DNA of 64,000 bases, from positions 3,534,001 to 3,598,000 of the forward strand of contig NZ_JQNA01000002.1 in NCBI RefSeq assembly GCF_000745015.1. Reading direction: 5' to 3'. The first letter of the stretch is position 1; each line of letters begins with the position of its first letter. Both the position numbers and the translations under genes were made by a program. Shown one piece after another: positions 8,961 to 17,591 of the stretch. The DNA comes from Burkholderia sp. 9120 (lineage in GTDB: Bacteria > Pseudomonadota > Gammaproteobacteria > Burkholderiales > Burkholderiaceae). The notes under the pieces are model-generated. The model did not search any database and was not told where the DNA came from. It saw only the letters and a program-made list of their open reading frames with translations.

Positions 8961-9904
8961 GCTGCTTCTCCTTTAGCGGTGGGGCGCGACGACGGATCGA
9001 ATTCGGCGTCGCCGCGGCGTTCGTGGCAGTAGTCGCTATCGGAGCAGACGAACAGGCGTTGGCCCGCGTCGTCGACAATCATTTCGTCGAGGAAACTTTC
9101 CGTCGAACCGCACAGCGCGCACGCGTGCTGCCACTTCTGAATTTCGAACGGGTGATCGTCGAAGTCGAGGCTGCGCACCGGCGTATAAGGCGGAATCGCA
9201 TGAATGCGCCGCTCGCGGCCGGCGCCGAACAATTGCAGCGCGGGGTTCATATGCATCTTCGGATTGTCGAACTTCGGAATCGGCGACGGCGATGCCAGAT
9301 AGCGATGATTGACGATCACGGGATAGTCGTACGTGGTGGCGATATTGCCGTGATGCACGATGTCCTCGTACAGCTTCACGCTCATCAGACCGTAGTCCGC
9401 GAGCGCATGCAGCTTCTTGCTTTCCGCCACGCGCGGTTCGAGCCGGAACAGCGGCTCGGGCATCGGCACCTGGTAGACCAGAATCTGTTTGTCGGTGAGC
9501 GGAGCTTCCGGAATGCGGTGGCGCGTCTGGATGATGGTTGCTTCGACCGTACGGCGCGTGGTCGCCACGCCGGTGGTGCGCGCAAAAAAACGGCGGATGT
9601 TGACCGCGTTAGTGGTTTCGTCGGAGCCCTGATCGATTACCTTCAGCGTGTCGTTGCGGCCGATAATCGCCGCGGTGACCTGAATGCCGCCCGTGCCCCA
9701 GCCGAACGGCAGCGGCATTTCACGCGAGGCGAACGGCACCTGGTAACCCGGTACGGCGACCGCTTTGAGCAACGCGCGGCGCAGCATGCGTTTGGTCTGC
9801 TCGTCGAGGTAGGCGAAGTTGTAGCCGTCCGCGGCGGCGTCGTACGACGGAGTGGGAGGCGGGGTAATAAGCGGTGTAATAAGCGGTGTAGCGGCTGCGG
9901 TCAT
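8957..9904 (-). CDS. phnJ: Carbon-phosphorus lyase catalytic subunit PhnJ
   Basis: This radical-SAM enzyme breaks the C-P bond of ribose-1-methylphosphonate 5-phosphate, releasing methane and a cyclic phosphate from methylphosphonate. The four family cysteines fall at residues 262, 265, 287 and 293, with the same 3/22/6 spacing as E. coli PhnJ. The core begins near YNFAYLDEQTKRM, so the first 20 or so residues are an extension containing a TPLI-TPLI repeat made by a short DNA duplication. It overlaps phnI and phnK by 4 bases each. Confidence 0.97.
   Translation of the reverse strand: MTAAATPLITPLITPPPTPSYDAAADGYNFAYLDEQTKRMLRRALLKAVAVPGYQVPFASREMPLPFGWGTGGIQVTAAIIGRNDTLKVIDQGSDETTNAVNIRRFFARTTGVATTRRTVEATIIQTRHRIPEAPLTDKQILVYQVPMPEPLFRLEPRVAESKKLHALADYGLMSVKLYEDIVHHGNIATTYDYPVIVNHRYLASPSPIPKFDNPKMHMNPALQLFGAGRERRIHAIPPYTPVRSLDFDDHPFEIQKWQHACALCGSTESFLDEMIVDDAGQRLFVCSDSDYCHERRGDAEFDPSSRPTAKGEAA
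9862..9892. repeat. 12-bp direct repeat inside the phnJ 5' end
   Basis: The plus strand reads GTAATAAGCGGT twice in tandem plus a partial third copy. On the coding strand it encodes the repeated residues TPLI at the PhnJ N-terminus, outside the conserved core, so copy-number change would be tolerated. Confidence 0.7.
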
Positions 9905-11091
9905 GCTGCCTGCTCCTGCTGATCGTGATCCGTTTGCTGAGGCGTGGTTTGGCTCTCGCTGTCGCTTTCGCTTGCGCCGCGATTCTGCGTGGCGTTCTGC
10001 GCGACGTGTTGTGCGCGCAAGCGCCGCACGAGTTCCAGCTCCGATTGAAAGTCGACGTAGTGCGGCAGCTTCAGATGCTGAACGAAGCCCGATGCCTCGA
10101 CGCTATCGCTATGCGACAGCATGAATTCGATGTCCTGCGTGGGCGAGGCCAGCGTTTCGCCGAGTTCCTCAGCGCGCAGCGCGCGATCCACCAGCGCCAT
10201 GGCCATCGCCTTGCGCTCCGAGTGACCGAACGCGAGACCGTAGCCCTGCGTGAAAGTGGGCGGCACCGCGCCGCTGCCGGCGAACTGATTGATCATCTGG
10301 CATTCGGTAATGTCGATCTCGCCGATGTCGACGGTCTCGCCCAACTCGTCGAGTTCCATTTCGACCGAGATCGTGCCGAAGCGGATCTCGCCGGCAAACG
10401 GATGCGAGTTCGCGTAGCCGCGTTGCGTGGCGTAACCCATGGCGAGCAGAAAACCTTCGTCGCCGCGCGCGAGATTTTGCAAACGCGTGGCGCGACTCGC
10501 CGGAAAAGCGAGCGGTTCGCGCGACAGATCGCCGGGCTCCGGCGCGTTCGGCGCGGGACGTTCCTGTTCGATCAGCCCTTCCTTGTCGAGTAGCGTGACG
10601 ACGCGCGGCATGGCTTCGGCGGCGACCGGTGCGGCGCGCTTCGTCGACGAGTCGGTCGGTGTGCCGCTTGCGTCGGCATCGCCTTCGGCGAGCAACGCGA
10701 AGTCCAGCAGACGCTGCGTGTAATCGTAAGTCGCGCCGAGCAACTGACCGCCCGGAACATCCTTGAAGGTCGCCGAAATACGGCGCTCCACCTGCATGGC
10801 TTCGGTATCGATGGGCTGCGTATAACCGAAACGCGGCAATGTAGTGCGATAGGCGCGCAGCAGGAAGATCGCTTCCACCAGATCGCCGGCCGCCTGCTTG
10901 ATCGCGAGCGCGGCGAGTTCTTCGTCGTAGACCGAGCCTTCGGTCATCACACGCGCGACCGCCAGACGCAACTGTTCGCGAATCTGCGCGACGCTGAGTT
11001 CGGCCAGTTGCGTATCGCCACGGCGCTCTTTGTCGAGCAGGCGCCACGACGCTTCGATCGCCCGTTCTCCACCTTTGACGGCAACGTACAT
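9901..11091 (-). CDS. phnI: C-P lyase core protein PhnI
   Basis: The 396-residue protein is a nucleosidase-like subunit of the C-P lyase core; with PhnG, PhnH and PhnL it forms ribose 1-phosphonate triphosphate from ATP and phosphonate. It starts MYVAVKGGERAIEASW, the PhnI hallmark; the frame is open further upstream, but that extension overlaps phnH and is not conserved-looking. Later motifs include DEGFLLAMGYATQRGY and TECQMINQF. The start overlaps the phnH stop (TGATG). Confidence 0.96.
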   Translation of the reverse strand: MYVAVKGGERAIEASWRLLDKERRGDTQLAELSVAQIREQLRLAVARVMTEGSVYDEELAALAIKQAAGDLVEAIFLLRAYRTTLPRFGYTQPIDTEAMQVERRISATFKDVPGGQLLGATYDYTQRLLDFALLAEGDADASGTPTDSSTKRAAPVAAEAMPRVVTLLDKEGLIEQERPAPNAPEPGDLSREPLAFPASRATRLQNLARGDEGFLLAMGYATQRGYANSHPFAGEIRFGTISVEMELDELGETVDIGEIDITECQMINQFAGSGAVPPTFTQGYGLAFGHSERKAMAMALVDRALRAEELGETLASPTQDIEFMLSHSDSVEASGFVQHLKLPHYVDFQSELELVRRLRAQHVAQNATQNRGASESDSESQTTPQQTDHDQQEQAA

Positions 11092-11711
11092 CAGTTCACC
11101 TTCGCTTGAGTTGTGCGGGGCAGGCCGATCAGCGTGTCGCCGCAGACGAGATAACAATCGACACCGCATGGAAACAGCGGCGCGAGCGCGGCGCGTTCGC
11201 GCCAGAAGTGTTCGGGCAAGCCGACCGGTGCGATCGTCTCGCTGTGCTGAATGCCGGGACCGCTCAGCACGATCGGCGCACCGCCGGTCAGCGCGTCGAC
11301 ACGGATCAGCAGCGTGACCGCCTGCTCGGGCGATTCCGCGGCGCCGAGCGCGAAGGTCTCGAGCGGCGGCAAGGTGGCGGCGTCGTGGATATAAGCGAAC
11401 GCGGCCTCAGCGGGATCGTTCGCCAGCGGCGCGCCGGTATGAAAGCGCAACGCCGAGCTGAGCGCCGTGTCGGTTTGCGCAAGCCACACCGGCGTGGCGT
11501 AGTCGCACAACGCGAGCAAGGCGGCAAACGCGGCGAGGTCGGCGCGCGTGGCAAGCGTGCCACTTACGGCCGGCAACACGTTCTCGACGACGCCGACCGT
11601 GCCCGGCCGCGACAACGCGTCGAGCAAGGTGCGGAACACCGCCTGAGTGTCATGCACCGGATCGGCGAAACCCGGCGTGAGCGTGGACAATGCAATCGGT
11701 GAGTTTTCCAT
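11091..11711 (-). CDS. phnH: C-P lyase core protein PhnH
   Basis: The 206-residue subunit is required for the PhnI-dependent step of phosphonate activation. Recognisable stretches are PGFADPVHDTQAVFRTLLDALSRPG at the N-terminus (an alpha/beta PLP-transferase-like fold without cofactor in known structures) and VLSGPGI with a C-terminal WRERAALAPLFPCGVDC. It overlaps phnG and phnI by 1-3 bases. Confidence 0.95.
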   Translation of the reverse strand: MENSPIALSTLTPGFADPVHDTQAVFRTLLDALSRPGTVGVVENVLPAVSGTLATRADLAAFAALLALCDYATPVWLAQTDTALSSALRFHTGAPLANDPAEAAFAYIHDAATLPPLETFALGAAESPEQAVTLLIRVDALTGGAPIVLSGPGIQHSETIAPVGLPEHFWRERAALAPLFPCGVDCYLVCGDTLIGLPRTTQAKVN

Positions 11712-12208
11712 TAGTCGCCCCGGACCATCGTGAAGAATTCGACGCGCGTGGCCGCGACGTCCTTGCGCCGCGCGTCGCGCTGCGCGGCCTGTTGAGTGGC
11801 AAACGGCCTGATCAGTTGCTCATGCAAGGCCGCGTGATGTTCGGGCATTTGCAGTAGTGCGTCCGCCAGCGCGGCGAGTTCGGCGCGGCGGCGATCGCGG
11901 CCCAGATGGCAGGCAACGCCGACCGTGGCAACGGCGCCTTCGGCCACCCGCAAACGCAACGTGGCGCGCGTGACCGTGGCCTCGCCGAGATTGAACGGAT
12001 CGCCGCTGCCGCCCACGCGTCCCCGCACCATGGCGAGGCCGATTTCAGGTGGTCGCAGCCAGTCGTAAGCGGGAGGGGGGGCGTCGTTCAGCGCGTGCTG
12101 CAGCGCGGCTTCGAGATCGGCGCGCGGCGTGCGGGCGAGGACGGCCATCCAGGCGCGCCGGACCGATGAAGGCGCAGAGGAAGAGGGCGAGACGGAAGGG
12201 GCACTCAT
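11711..12208 (-). CDS. phnG: C-P lyase core protein PhnG
   Basis: The 165-residue subunit is the first gene of the minus-strand phn operon. It has the RRAWMAVLAR start of PhnG proteins, PEIGLAMVRGR and FNLGEATVTRATL. The first 15 residues are serine/proline rich and probably unstructured. Its promoter must lie in the 12209-12389 region shared with divergent phnF. Confidence 0.94.
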   Translation of the reverse strand: MSAPSVSPSSSAPSSVRRAWMAVLARTPRADLEAALQHALNDAPPPAYDWLRPPEIGLAMVRGRVGGSGDPFNLGEATVTRATLRLRVAEGAVATVGVACHLGRDRRRAELAALADALLQMPEHHAALHEQLIRPFATQQAAQRDARRKDVAATRVEFFTMVRGD

Positions 12209-12255
12209 CGAAGTTCCTGTTGATCCAGCGAGTCAACATTTGACCATCTATTCAT

Positions 12256-12275
12256 CTAAACGTCTAGACGTTTAG
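12256..12275. promoter_or_regulatory. Perfect 20-bp palindrome, probable PhnF operator
   Basis: CTAAACGTCT followed directly by AGACGTTTAG is a perfect 20-base inverted repeat, centred between divergent phnG and phnF. GntR/HutC-family PhnF repressors bind palindromes with TCTAGA-like centres in this position. The binding is inferred from location and symmetry. Confidence 0.75.
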
Positions 12276-12389
12276 GGGTATGCTCGTCGAGCCGTGTAGC
12301 GCTTTGCGGACGTTTCACATTTCCATCACGGCTTGCGCACTACAATGCACGTCATAGCGATAATTTGAACTCAAGGGAATGACAGCACC

Positions 12390-13148
12390 ATGACATCGAA
12401 CGACAACGCGACGCCGGGCACGATGCTCGAACGCGGCGCTGGCGTTGCGGTATGGCGGCAGATCGAACAGATCCTCGCCAAGGAAATCGCCGCGAGCGGT
12501 TTCGGCGAAGAAGGGCGTTTGCCGAGCGAAGGCGAACTCGCCAAACGCTTCGACGTGAACCGGCATACCGTGCGCCGCGCCATGCTCGGGCTCGCCGCGT
12601 TGGGCCTCGTCAGCGTCGAGCAGGGTCGCGGCACGTTCGTGCAACCCGGGGCGATCGACTACACGATCGGCCGTCGCACGCGCTTTACAGAAAACCTGCG
12701 TCAGCAGCATCACTCGGCGGCGGGCACGATGTTGTCGGCGGTGCGGGTGAAGGCCGAGCCGAGCGTCGCGAAGGCGCTGAGCCTGCGAGCCGGCGCAGCG
12801 GTCTACCGGATCGAATCGCTGCACGAGTCCGACGGTGTGCCGCTCACGTTCGCGCGCAACTGGTATCCCGCCGCGCGTTTTCACGAGCTGCCGGAGGTGC
12901 TGGAGCGCACCGGCGGCATTACCAAAGCGATGGCGGAACTCGGGGTGAACGACTATCTGCGCAAGTGGAGTCGCATCGGCAGCGTGCTGCCCGAGCCGGA
13001 AGTCGCGCGGCGTTTGAATATCAATCGTCAGCAGCCGGTGTTGTGGGTCGAAAACGTCGACGTGGATCTGCAAGGCACGCCGATCAAATACGGCTTCACG
13101 CATTTCGCGGCGGACCGCGTGCAACTGCTGGTGGAGCACGACGTATGA
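12390..13148 (+). CDS. phnF: GntR/HutC-family phosphonate operon regulator PhnF
   Basis: The 252-residue repressor has an N-terminal winged helix (about 20-95; RLPSEGELAKRFDVNRHTVRRA) and a C-terminal UTRA ligand domain (about 105-250; YRIESLHESDGVPLTFARNW). It is divergent from phnG across the 20-bp palindrome and heads a plus-strand unit with DUF1045 and phnN. It probably controls both directions in response to phosphonate or a pathway product. Confidence 0.93.
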   Translation: MTSNDNATPGTMLERGAGVAVWRQIEQILAKEIAASGFGEEGRLPSEGELAKRFDVNRHTVRRAMLGLAALGLVSVEQGRGTFVQPGAIDYTIGRRTRFTENLRQQHHSAAGTMLSAVRVKAEPSVAKALSLRAGAAVYRIESLHESDGVPLTFARNWYPAARFHELPEVLERTGGITKAMAELGVNDYLRKWSRIGSVLPEPEVARRLNINRQQPVLWVENVDVDLQGTPIKYGFTHFAADRVQLLVEHDV

Positions 13149-13867
13149 GCGGCGCGGCGTGGCGGGCCGATGCGCGTTTCGCGGTCTATTACGCGCCGTC
13201 GCGCGAGTCGGCGTGGTGGCAAGCCGGCTCGACATGGCTCGGCCGTGATGCCGAAAGTGGCGACACCTGCGTGCCGCCGCAACCGCCGGGTCTGACACGT
13301 CAGCTGACGGCGTTGACCGAAGCGCCGCGCCGTTATGGTTGGCATGGCACGCTGGTCGCACCGTTTCGCTTGGCGGACGGCGTGACGCAAGACGACGTGC
13401 TCGCCGCCACGCTTGCATGGGCCGATACACAGCGCCCGTTCAACTTGCCGGTGGAGGCCGCGACGCTGGGCGATTTCGTCGCGCTGCGTCCGGCGGATCA
13501 GCACGCGGAGGCTGACATTCGCACGCTCGCCACGAGTGCCTTGCAAACGCTCGCCACGCTGCGCGCCAAACCTTCGGCCGCTGATCTCGCGCGCCGGCTC
13601 GCCGCGCCGCTGAGCGAGCGGCAACGCACGCTGCTGATCGAATGGGGCTACCCGTACGTGTTCGATGAATTCCGTTTCCATATGACGCTGTCCAGTTCGC
13701 TCGCCGACGCGCACGAACGCGCCGTGCTGGTCGCGTGGTGGCAGGCGCACGCGGCGGAACTCGGTCCGCTGCCGGTCGATCATGCGGCGCTGTTCGTCGA
13801 GCCGGCGCCGGGCGAGCCGTTCGTGCTGTGGCAGCGGGTGCCGTTCCAGAGCCGCGAGGTGAAATAA
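13145..13867 (+). CDS. DUF1045 protein, 2H-phosphoesterase-like phosphonate metabolism protein
   Basis: The 240-residue protein belongs to the DUF1045 family found with C-P lyase genes. It has two HxT motifs, His67-Gly-Thr69 (GWHGTLVAPF) and His179-Met-Thr181 (FRFHMTLSS), the signature of the 2H phosphoesterase fold that acts on 2',3'- or 1',2'-cyclic phosphates. The C-P lyase product is a 1,2-cyclic ribose phosphate and no phnP is visible here, so this protein may open that cycle; that role is inference. The start overlaps the phnF stop (ATGA). Confidence 0.88.
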   Translation: MSGAAWRADARFAVYYAPSRESAWWQAGSTWLGRDAESGDTCVPPQPPGLTRQLTALTEAPRRYGWHGTLVAPFRLADGVTQDDVLAATLAWADTQRPFNLPVEAATLGDFVALRPADQHAEADIRTLATSALQTLATLRAKPSAADLARRLAAPLSERQRTLLIEWGYPYVFDEFRFHMTLSSSLADAHERAVLVAWWQAHAAELGPLPVDHAALFVEPAPGEPFVLWQRVPFQSREVK

Positions 13868-13869
13868 CT

Positions 13870-14424
13870 ATGGCTGGTCGTTTGATCTATGTAATGGGGC
13901 CGTCGGGCGCGGGCAAGGACTCGTTGCTGGCCTTCGCGCGCACGCGTCTGATGGGCGAGCCGATCCTCTTCGCGCATCGTTACATCACGCGGCCGAGCGG
14001 CAACGGCGAGGCACACGTCGCGCTGAGCGTCGAAGAATTCGCGGTGCGTTCCGTGCTTGGCCTGTTCGCGCTCGAATGGTCGAGTCACTCGTTGCGCTAC
14101 GGCATCGGCATTGAACTCGATGGCTGGCTCGCGCGCGGTTGCACGGTGGTCGTCAACGGTTCGCGTCAGCATTTGCAGCATACGTTGGCGCGTTATCCGC
14201 ACACCGAGGTCGTCCACGTGGACGCCGCGCCGCATATTCTCGAAGCGCGGCTCGGTGCGCGGGCGCGTGAATCGGCGGAACAGGTCGCGGCGAGACTCGC
14301 GCGGCGTGCGCCGTTTTCATTGCCCGACGGCGTGCGCTGCACGACGATCGACAACTCCGGCGCGCTCGAAGACGCCGGGCACGTGCTGGTGAAGTTCCTG
14401 ACGGCCGGGGCGCACGTTCAGTAA
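13870..14424 (+). CDS. phnN: Ribose 1,5-bisphosphokinase PhnN
   Basis: The 184-residue guanylate-kinase-like enzyme phosphorylates ribose 1,5-bisphosphate to PRPP, closing the C-P lyase pathway into nucleotide synthesis. The P-loop GPSGAGKDSL sits at residues 10-19, followed by HRYITRPS, the family's acceptor-binding stretch. It starts 2 bases after the DUF1045 stop. A small CAGCC/GGCTG hairpin at 14426-14441 separates it from the convergent LysR gene. Confidence 0.95.
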   Translation: MAGRLIYVMGPSGAGKDSLLAFARTRLMGEPILFAHRYITRPSGNGEAHVALSVEEFAVRSVLGLFALEWSSHSLRYGIGIELDGWLARGCTVVVNGSRQHLQHTLARYPHTEVVHVDAAPHILEARLGARARESAEQVAARLARRAPFSLPDGVRCTTIDNSGALEDAGHVLVKFLTAGAHVQ

Positions 14425-14430
14425 ACAGCC

Positions 14431-15339
14431 TTAGCCGGCTGCCGCCAGTCGCTCCCGGGTCGCTTCCTGCAGACAGGAGATGAATTGCAGCACCGCCGGC
14501 GTAGGCAGCAGATCGCGCCGCGAGATGATGCTGAGGTCGTAAGTGGGGAGCGCCTCTTCGATCTGCGCGATGCGAATGCCGAGCGGCGCGACCATTTGCG
14601 CGAGCGGCCTCGTGAAGCAGCCGATCACGTCGGTTTGCGACACCAGCCCAAGCGTCACCGCGAATGAAGACGGCGCGCGCAACAGTCGCTTCGGCACCGG
14701 CAAACCGTGCGTGTCGAACATGGCCATCATCACGCTGTGCGGAAAGTGATCGGCGCCCACGGTGGCGATCCATTCGGCGTCGATCAACTCATGCAGACGC
14801 GTGACGTTCGCGAGCGGATGCCCCGCGCGCATCACGACGACGAACTCCGTCGAATAGAGCCGCGCTTGCACCAGATCGCTATCCAGCGTTCGCACATGAT
14901 GGATCGCGGCGATGTCGAGCGCGCCGTTGCGCAAACGCGCGACCGCGTCCGGAATCGTCACCTCTTCCAGATGCAGACTCACCAGCGGCATCGCCTGGCG
15001 AAACTTCGACACCGCCTGCGGCAGCGCCGTTAGCGCGATCGACGGCATCGTCCCCACGCTGACCTTGCCGGCCAGTTCTCCCTTCACCTGTTCGACCGCT
15101 TCGACGGTGCGCCGCATGTCGCCCAGCAACTGCTCGGCGCGCGGCAGCAGCGCGAGCCCGCACGCCGTCAATTCGATGCCGCGCACGCTGCGCACCATCA
15201 ACTCCGCGTTCAGCGCGCTTTCGAGTTCGCGGATGGTATGCGTGACGGCCGGTTGCGTCACGCCGAGTTCGCGCGCGGCGGCGCGCAAACTGCGGTGGTG
15301 AGCCGCCGCGACGAAGGCTTGCAGTTGCTGAAACTTCAT
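14431..15339 (-). CDS. LysR-family transcriptional regulator
   Basis: The 302-residue protein has the N-terminal helix-turn-helix MKFQQLQAFVAAAHHRSLRAAARELGVTQPAVTHTIREL (residues 1-60) and a C-terminal inducer domain. An open frame extends to 15390, but the ATG at 15337-15339 gives the usual LysR N-terminus. It is divergent from the M20 amidohydrolase across 132 bases and probably controls that gene. Confidence 0.92.
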   Translation of the reverse strand: MKFQQLQAFVAAAHHRSLRAAARELGVTQPAVTHTIRELESALNAELMVRSVRGIELTACGLALLPRAEQLLGDMRRTVEAVEQVKGELAGKVSVGTMPSIALTALPQAVSKFRQAMPLVSLHLEEVTIPDAVARLRNGALDIAAIHHVRTLDSDLVQARLYSTEFVVVMRAGHPLANVTRLHELIDAEWIATVGADHFPHSVMMAMFDTHGLPVPKRLLRAPSSFAVTLGLVSQTDVIGCFTRPLAQMVAPLGIRIAQIEEALPTYDLSIISRRDLLPTPAVLQFISCLQEATRERLAAAG

Positions 15340-15471
15340 TAGGGTAATCCCCGTGATAAGGCGTGTTAATCGGGGTGAAAAAAACAGCATCTTATTCGAA
15401 CAAAACGGCGTGGCTATAGTGCTCGCCTGTTAGCCGCCTTTCGTGCGGCTTGAATTCATGGAGCGATAGCG

Positions 15472-16662
15472 ATGAGCGAAGCCGCGCGTTTTACCGAAGT
15501 GTCCGATCTGGCGCCTGCCGCCGAGAGCCTGCGCGAGATCCGTCATCACATTCACCATCACCCGGAGCTGGCTTACGAAGAGCTGCAAACCGGCGCGCTG
15601 GTCGCCGACAAGCTGGAGCAGTGGGGCTGGCAGGTCACGCGCGGGGTCGGCCAAACCGGCGTGGTGGGGACGCTGACGGTGGGCGAGGGCACGCGCCGCA
15701 TCGGCATTCGCGCCGACATGGACGCGCTGCCGATCATCGAGGAAACCGGCCTGCCGTATGCGAGCGGCACGCACGGCAAGATGCATGCGTGCGGTCACGA
15801 CGGCCACACGACCATGCTGCTCGGCGCCGCGCAGCGCCTTGCGGCAACCCGCAATTTCTCGGGCACGGTGCATCTGTACTTTCAGCCGGCGGAGGAAAGC
15901 GGCATCGACAGTGGCGCGCTGAAAATGATCAACGACGGCCTGTTCGAGCGCTTTCCGTGCGACGCCGTGTTCGGCGTGCACAACCATCCGGGCGAACAGC
16001 CGGGTGTGCTGCTGTTCCGCAAGGGGCCGTTCATGTCGGCGGGCGACAAGGCGATCATCACGATCCAGGGCGTCGGCGGTCACGCGGCGCGTCCGCATCT
16101 GACGGTGGATCCGGTGGTGATAGCGGCGAGCATCGTGATGGCGTTGCAGACGATCGTCGCGCGTAACGTCGACCCGTCGCAGCCGGCGGTGGTGACGGTC
16201 GGCTCGATGCATGCGGGCACCGCGAACAACGTGATTTCGAGCAGCGCGAAGCTGGAGCTGAGCGTGCGGTCATTCAGCCCCGAAGTCCGCGCGCTGCTGA
16301 AAAAGCGCATCACCGAGCTCGCCGAAAGCCAGGCCGCGAGTTACGGCGGCAAGGCCGTGGTGCAGTACATCGAGGGCTATCCGGTCGTGGTCAATTCGGA
16401 CGCGGAAACGGACTTCGCCGTGCAGGTGGCGCGCGAACTGGTCGGCGACGACAAGGTGGTCGCGCAGACGGACATGCTGATGGGCAGCGAAGACTTCGCG
16501 TTCATGCTGCAGAAACGGCCGGGGACGTTCCTGCGGATCGGCAACGGCGCGGGCGAAGACGGCTGCATGGTGCACAACCCGCATTACGACTTCAACGACC
16601 GCAATCTGCCGGTCGGCGCGGCGTTCTGGACGCGGCTGGTGGAGCGCTATCTGGGCCAGTAA
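15472..16662 (+). CDS. M20 family amidohydrolase (hippurate hydrolase/N-acyl amino acid hydrolase type)
   Basis: The 396-residue metallohydrolase cleaves N-acyl or N-aroyl amino acids. Metal-site motifs are RADMDALPI, MHACGHDGHT, FQPAEESG and the C-terminal GSEDFAFM, as in HipO/AbgA-like members. The dimerisation lid carries GVGGHAARPH. It lies divergent from a LysR gene. The exact acyl substrate cannot be read from sequence. Confidence 0.92.
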   Translation: MSEAARFTEVSDLAPAAESLREIRHHIHHHPELAYEELQTGALVADKLEQWGWQVTRGVGQTGVVGTLTVGEGTRRIGIRADMDALPIIEETGLPYASGTHGKMHACGHDGHTTMLLGAAQRLAATRNFSGTVHLYFQPAEESGIDSGALKMINDGLFERFPCDAVFGVHNHPGEQPGVLLFRKGPFMSAGDKAIITIQGVGGHAARPHLTVDPVVIAASIVMALQTIVARNVDPSQPAVVTVGSMHAGTANNVISSSAKLELSVRSFSPEVRALLKKRITELAESQAASYGGKAVVQYIEGYPVVVNSDAETDFAVQVARELVGDDKVVAQTDMLMGSEDFAFMLQKRPGTFLRIGNGAGEDGCMVHNPHYDFNDRNLPVGAAFWTRLVERYLGQ

Positions 16663-16673
16663 CGGCTGCGGCG

Positions 16674-17591
16674 CTAGGTGTGTCGAATGTCGCGCTCACG
16701 TTCATTCGCTGTTTGTGCCTGCAACCATGTGATAAACGTTCGCGCAGTATCGGATAACGGGTACGCCGTCGGATAAACCACGTAGTAATCGAGACGCGCC
16801 TGAATGGCTGGGCCGGGTAACCGAAGTAAAACGCCGTCCCGAATCGCATCGGATACGAGCCAGTTACGCCCCAGAGCGATTCCTTTGCGTTCTTCAACTG
16901 CGCGCAACAACAGCGAGGAGTCTTCGTACGTGGCGCCGCGGAGAGCGCATGCTGCGTTCACTCCGGCTCGTTTGAACCAGCGCTCCCACTCATCGTATGG
17001 GTTCAGCAATGGGTAACGGAGCATATCGTTAGGGCAGGACGGTGGTAAATCGTCAAAACCCTCCACCCCCGCAGGCGATACAACGGGGAACAGGGTCTCG
17101 GTAGCCAGCTTTTCTGCCGTCAGTCCATCCCATTTTCCATTTCCACTCCGGATGCCCAGCGGGATTTGCTTCGCGGAAAGATCGAGCGTCGCAATCGTTA
17201 CGACCAGTTCCACTGTGATGGTCGGGTGGCAAGCATGAAAGTCGGGTATCCGTGCCATCAACCACCGGTTCGCAAACGACGGCACCACCGTAACCGGAAG
17301 CCGACCCGGCGACAGGCGGATTTCCTGCCGCAACTCATTGACGATGTCAGAAATGAGTTGTAGCGCGCCCGACATCGCAAGTTGTAGACGCTGCCCATGT
17401 TGAGTTAGCACGACACGCCGTCCGACGCGCGCGAAAAGCTTGACCCCCATTTCTGCTTCGAGTGCCTTTACCTGTCGTGTTACAGCACCGTGCGTGAGAA
17501 ACAGCGATTGCGCAGCTTCGCGAAAATTCTGATGCCGGGCTGCGGCTTCAAAGACCTGCAAGTTTCGCAACGAAGGTAGTCGCATAATCAT
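16674..17591 (-). CDS. GcvA-type LysR transcriptional regulator
   Basis: The protein has 305 residues if started at 17591 (MIMRLPSL), or 303 from the next ATG. The helix-turn-helix covers about 5-62 (NFREAAQSLFLTHGAVTRQV), followed by a GcvA-like effector domain (PSFANRWLMARIPDF, GIRSGNGKWDGL). It is divergent from the exporter gene that opens the 18-33 kb cluster and is the best candidate for its regulator. Its coding sequence is noticeably less GC-rich than the genes to its left. Confidence 0.92.
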   Translation of the reverse strand: MIMRLPSLRNLQVFEAAARHQNFREAAQSLFLTHGAVTRQVKALEAEMGVKLFARVGRRVVLTQHGQRLQLAMSGALQLISDIVNELRQEIRLSPGRLPVTVVPSFANRWLMARIPDFHACHPTITVELVVTIATLDLSAKQIPLGIRSGNGKWDGLTAEKLATETLFPVVSPAGVEGFDDLPPSCPNDMLRYPLLNPYDEWERWFKRAGVNAACALRGATYEDSSLLLRAVEERKGIALGRNWLVSDAIRDGVLLRLPGPAIQARLDYYVVYPTAYPLSDTARTFITWLQAQTANERERDIRHT

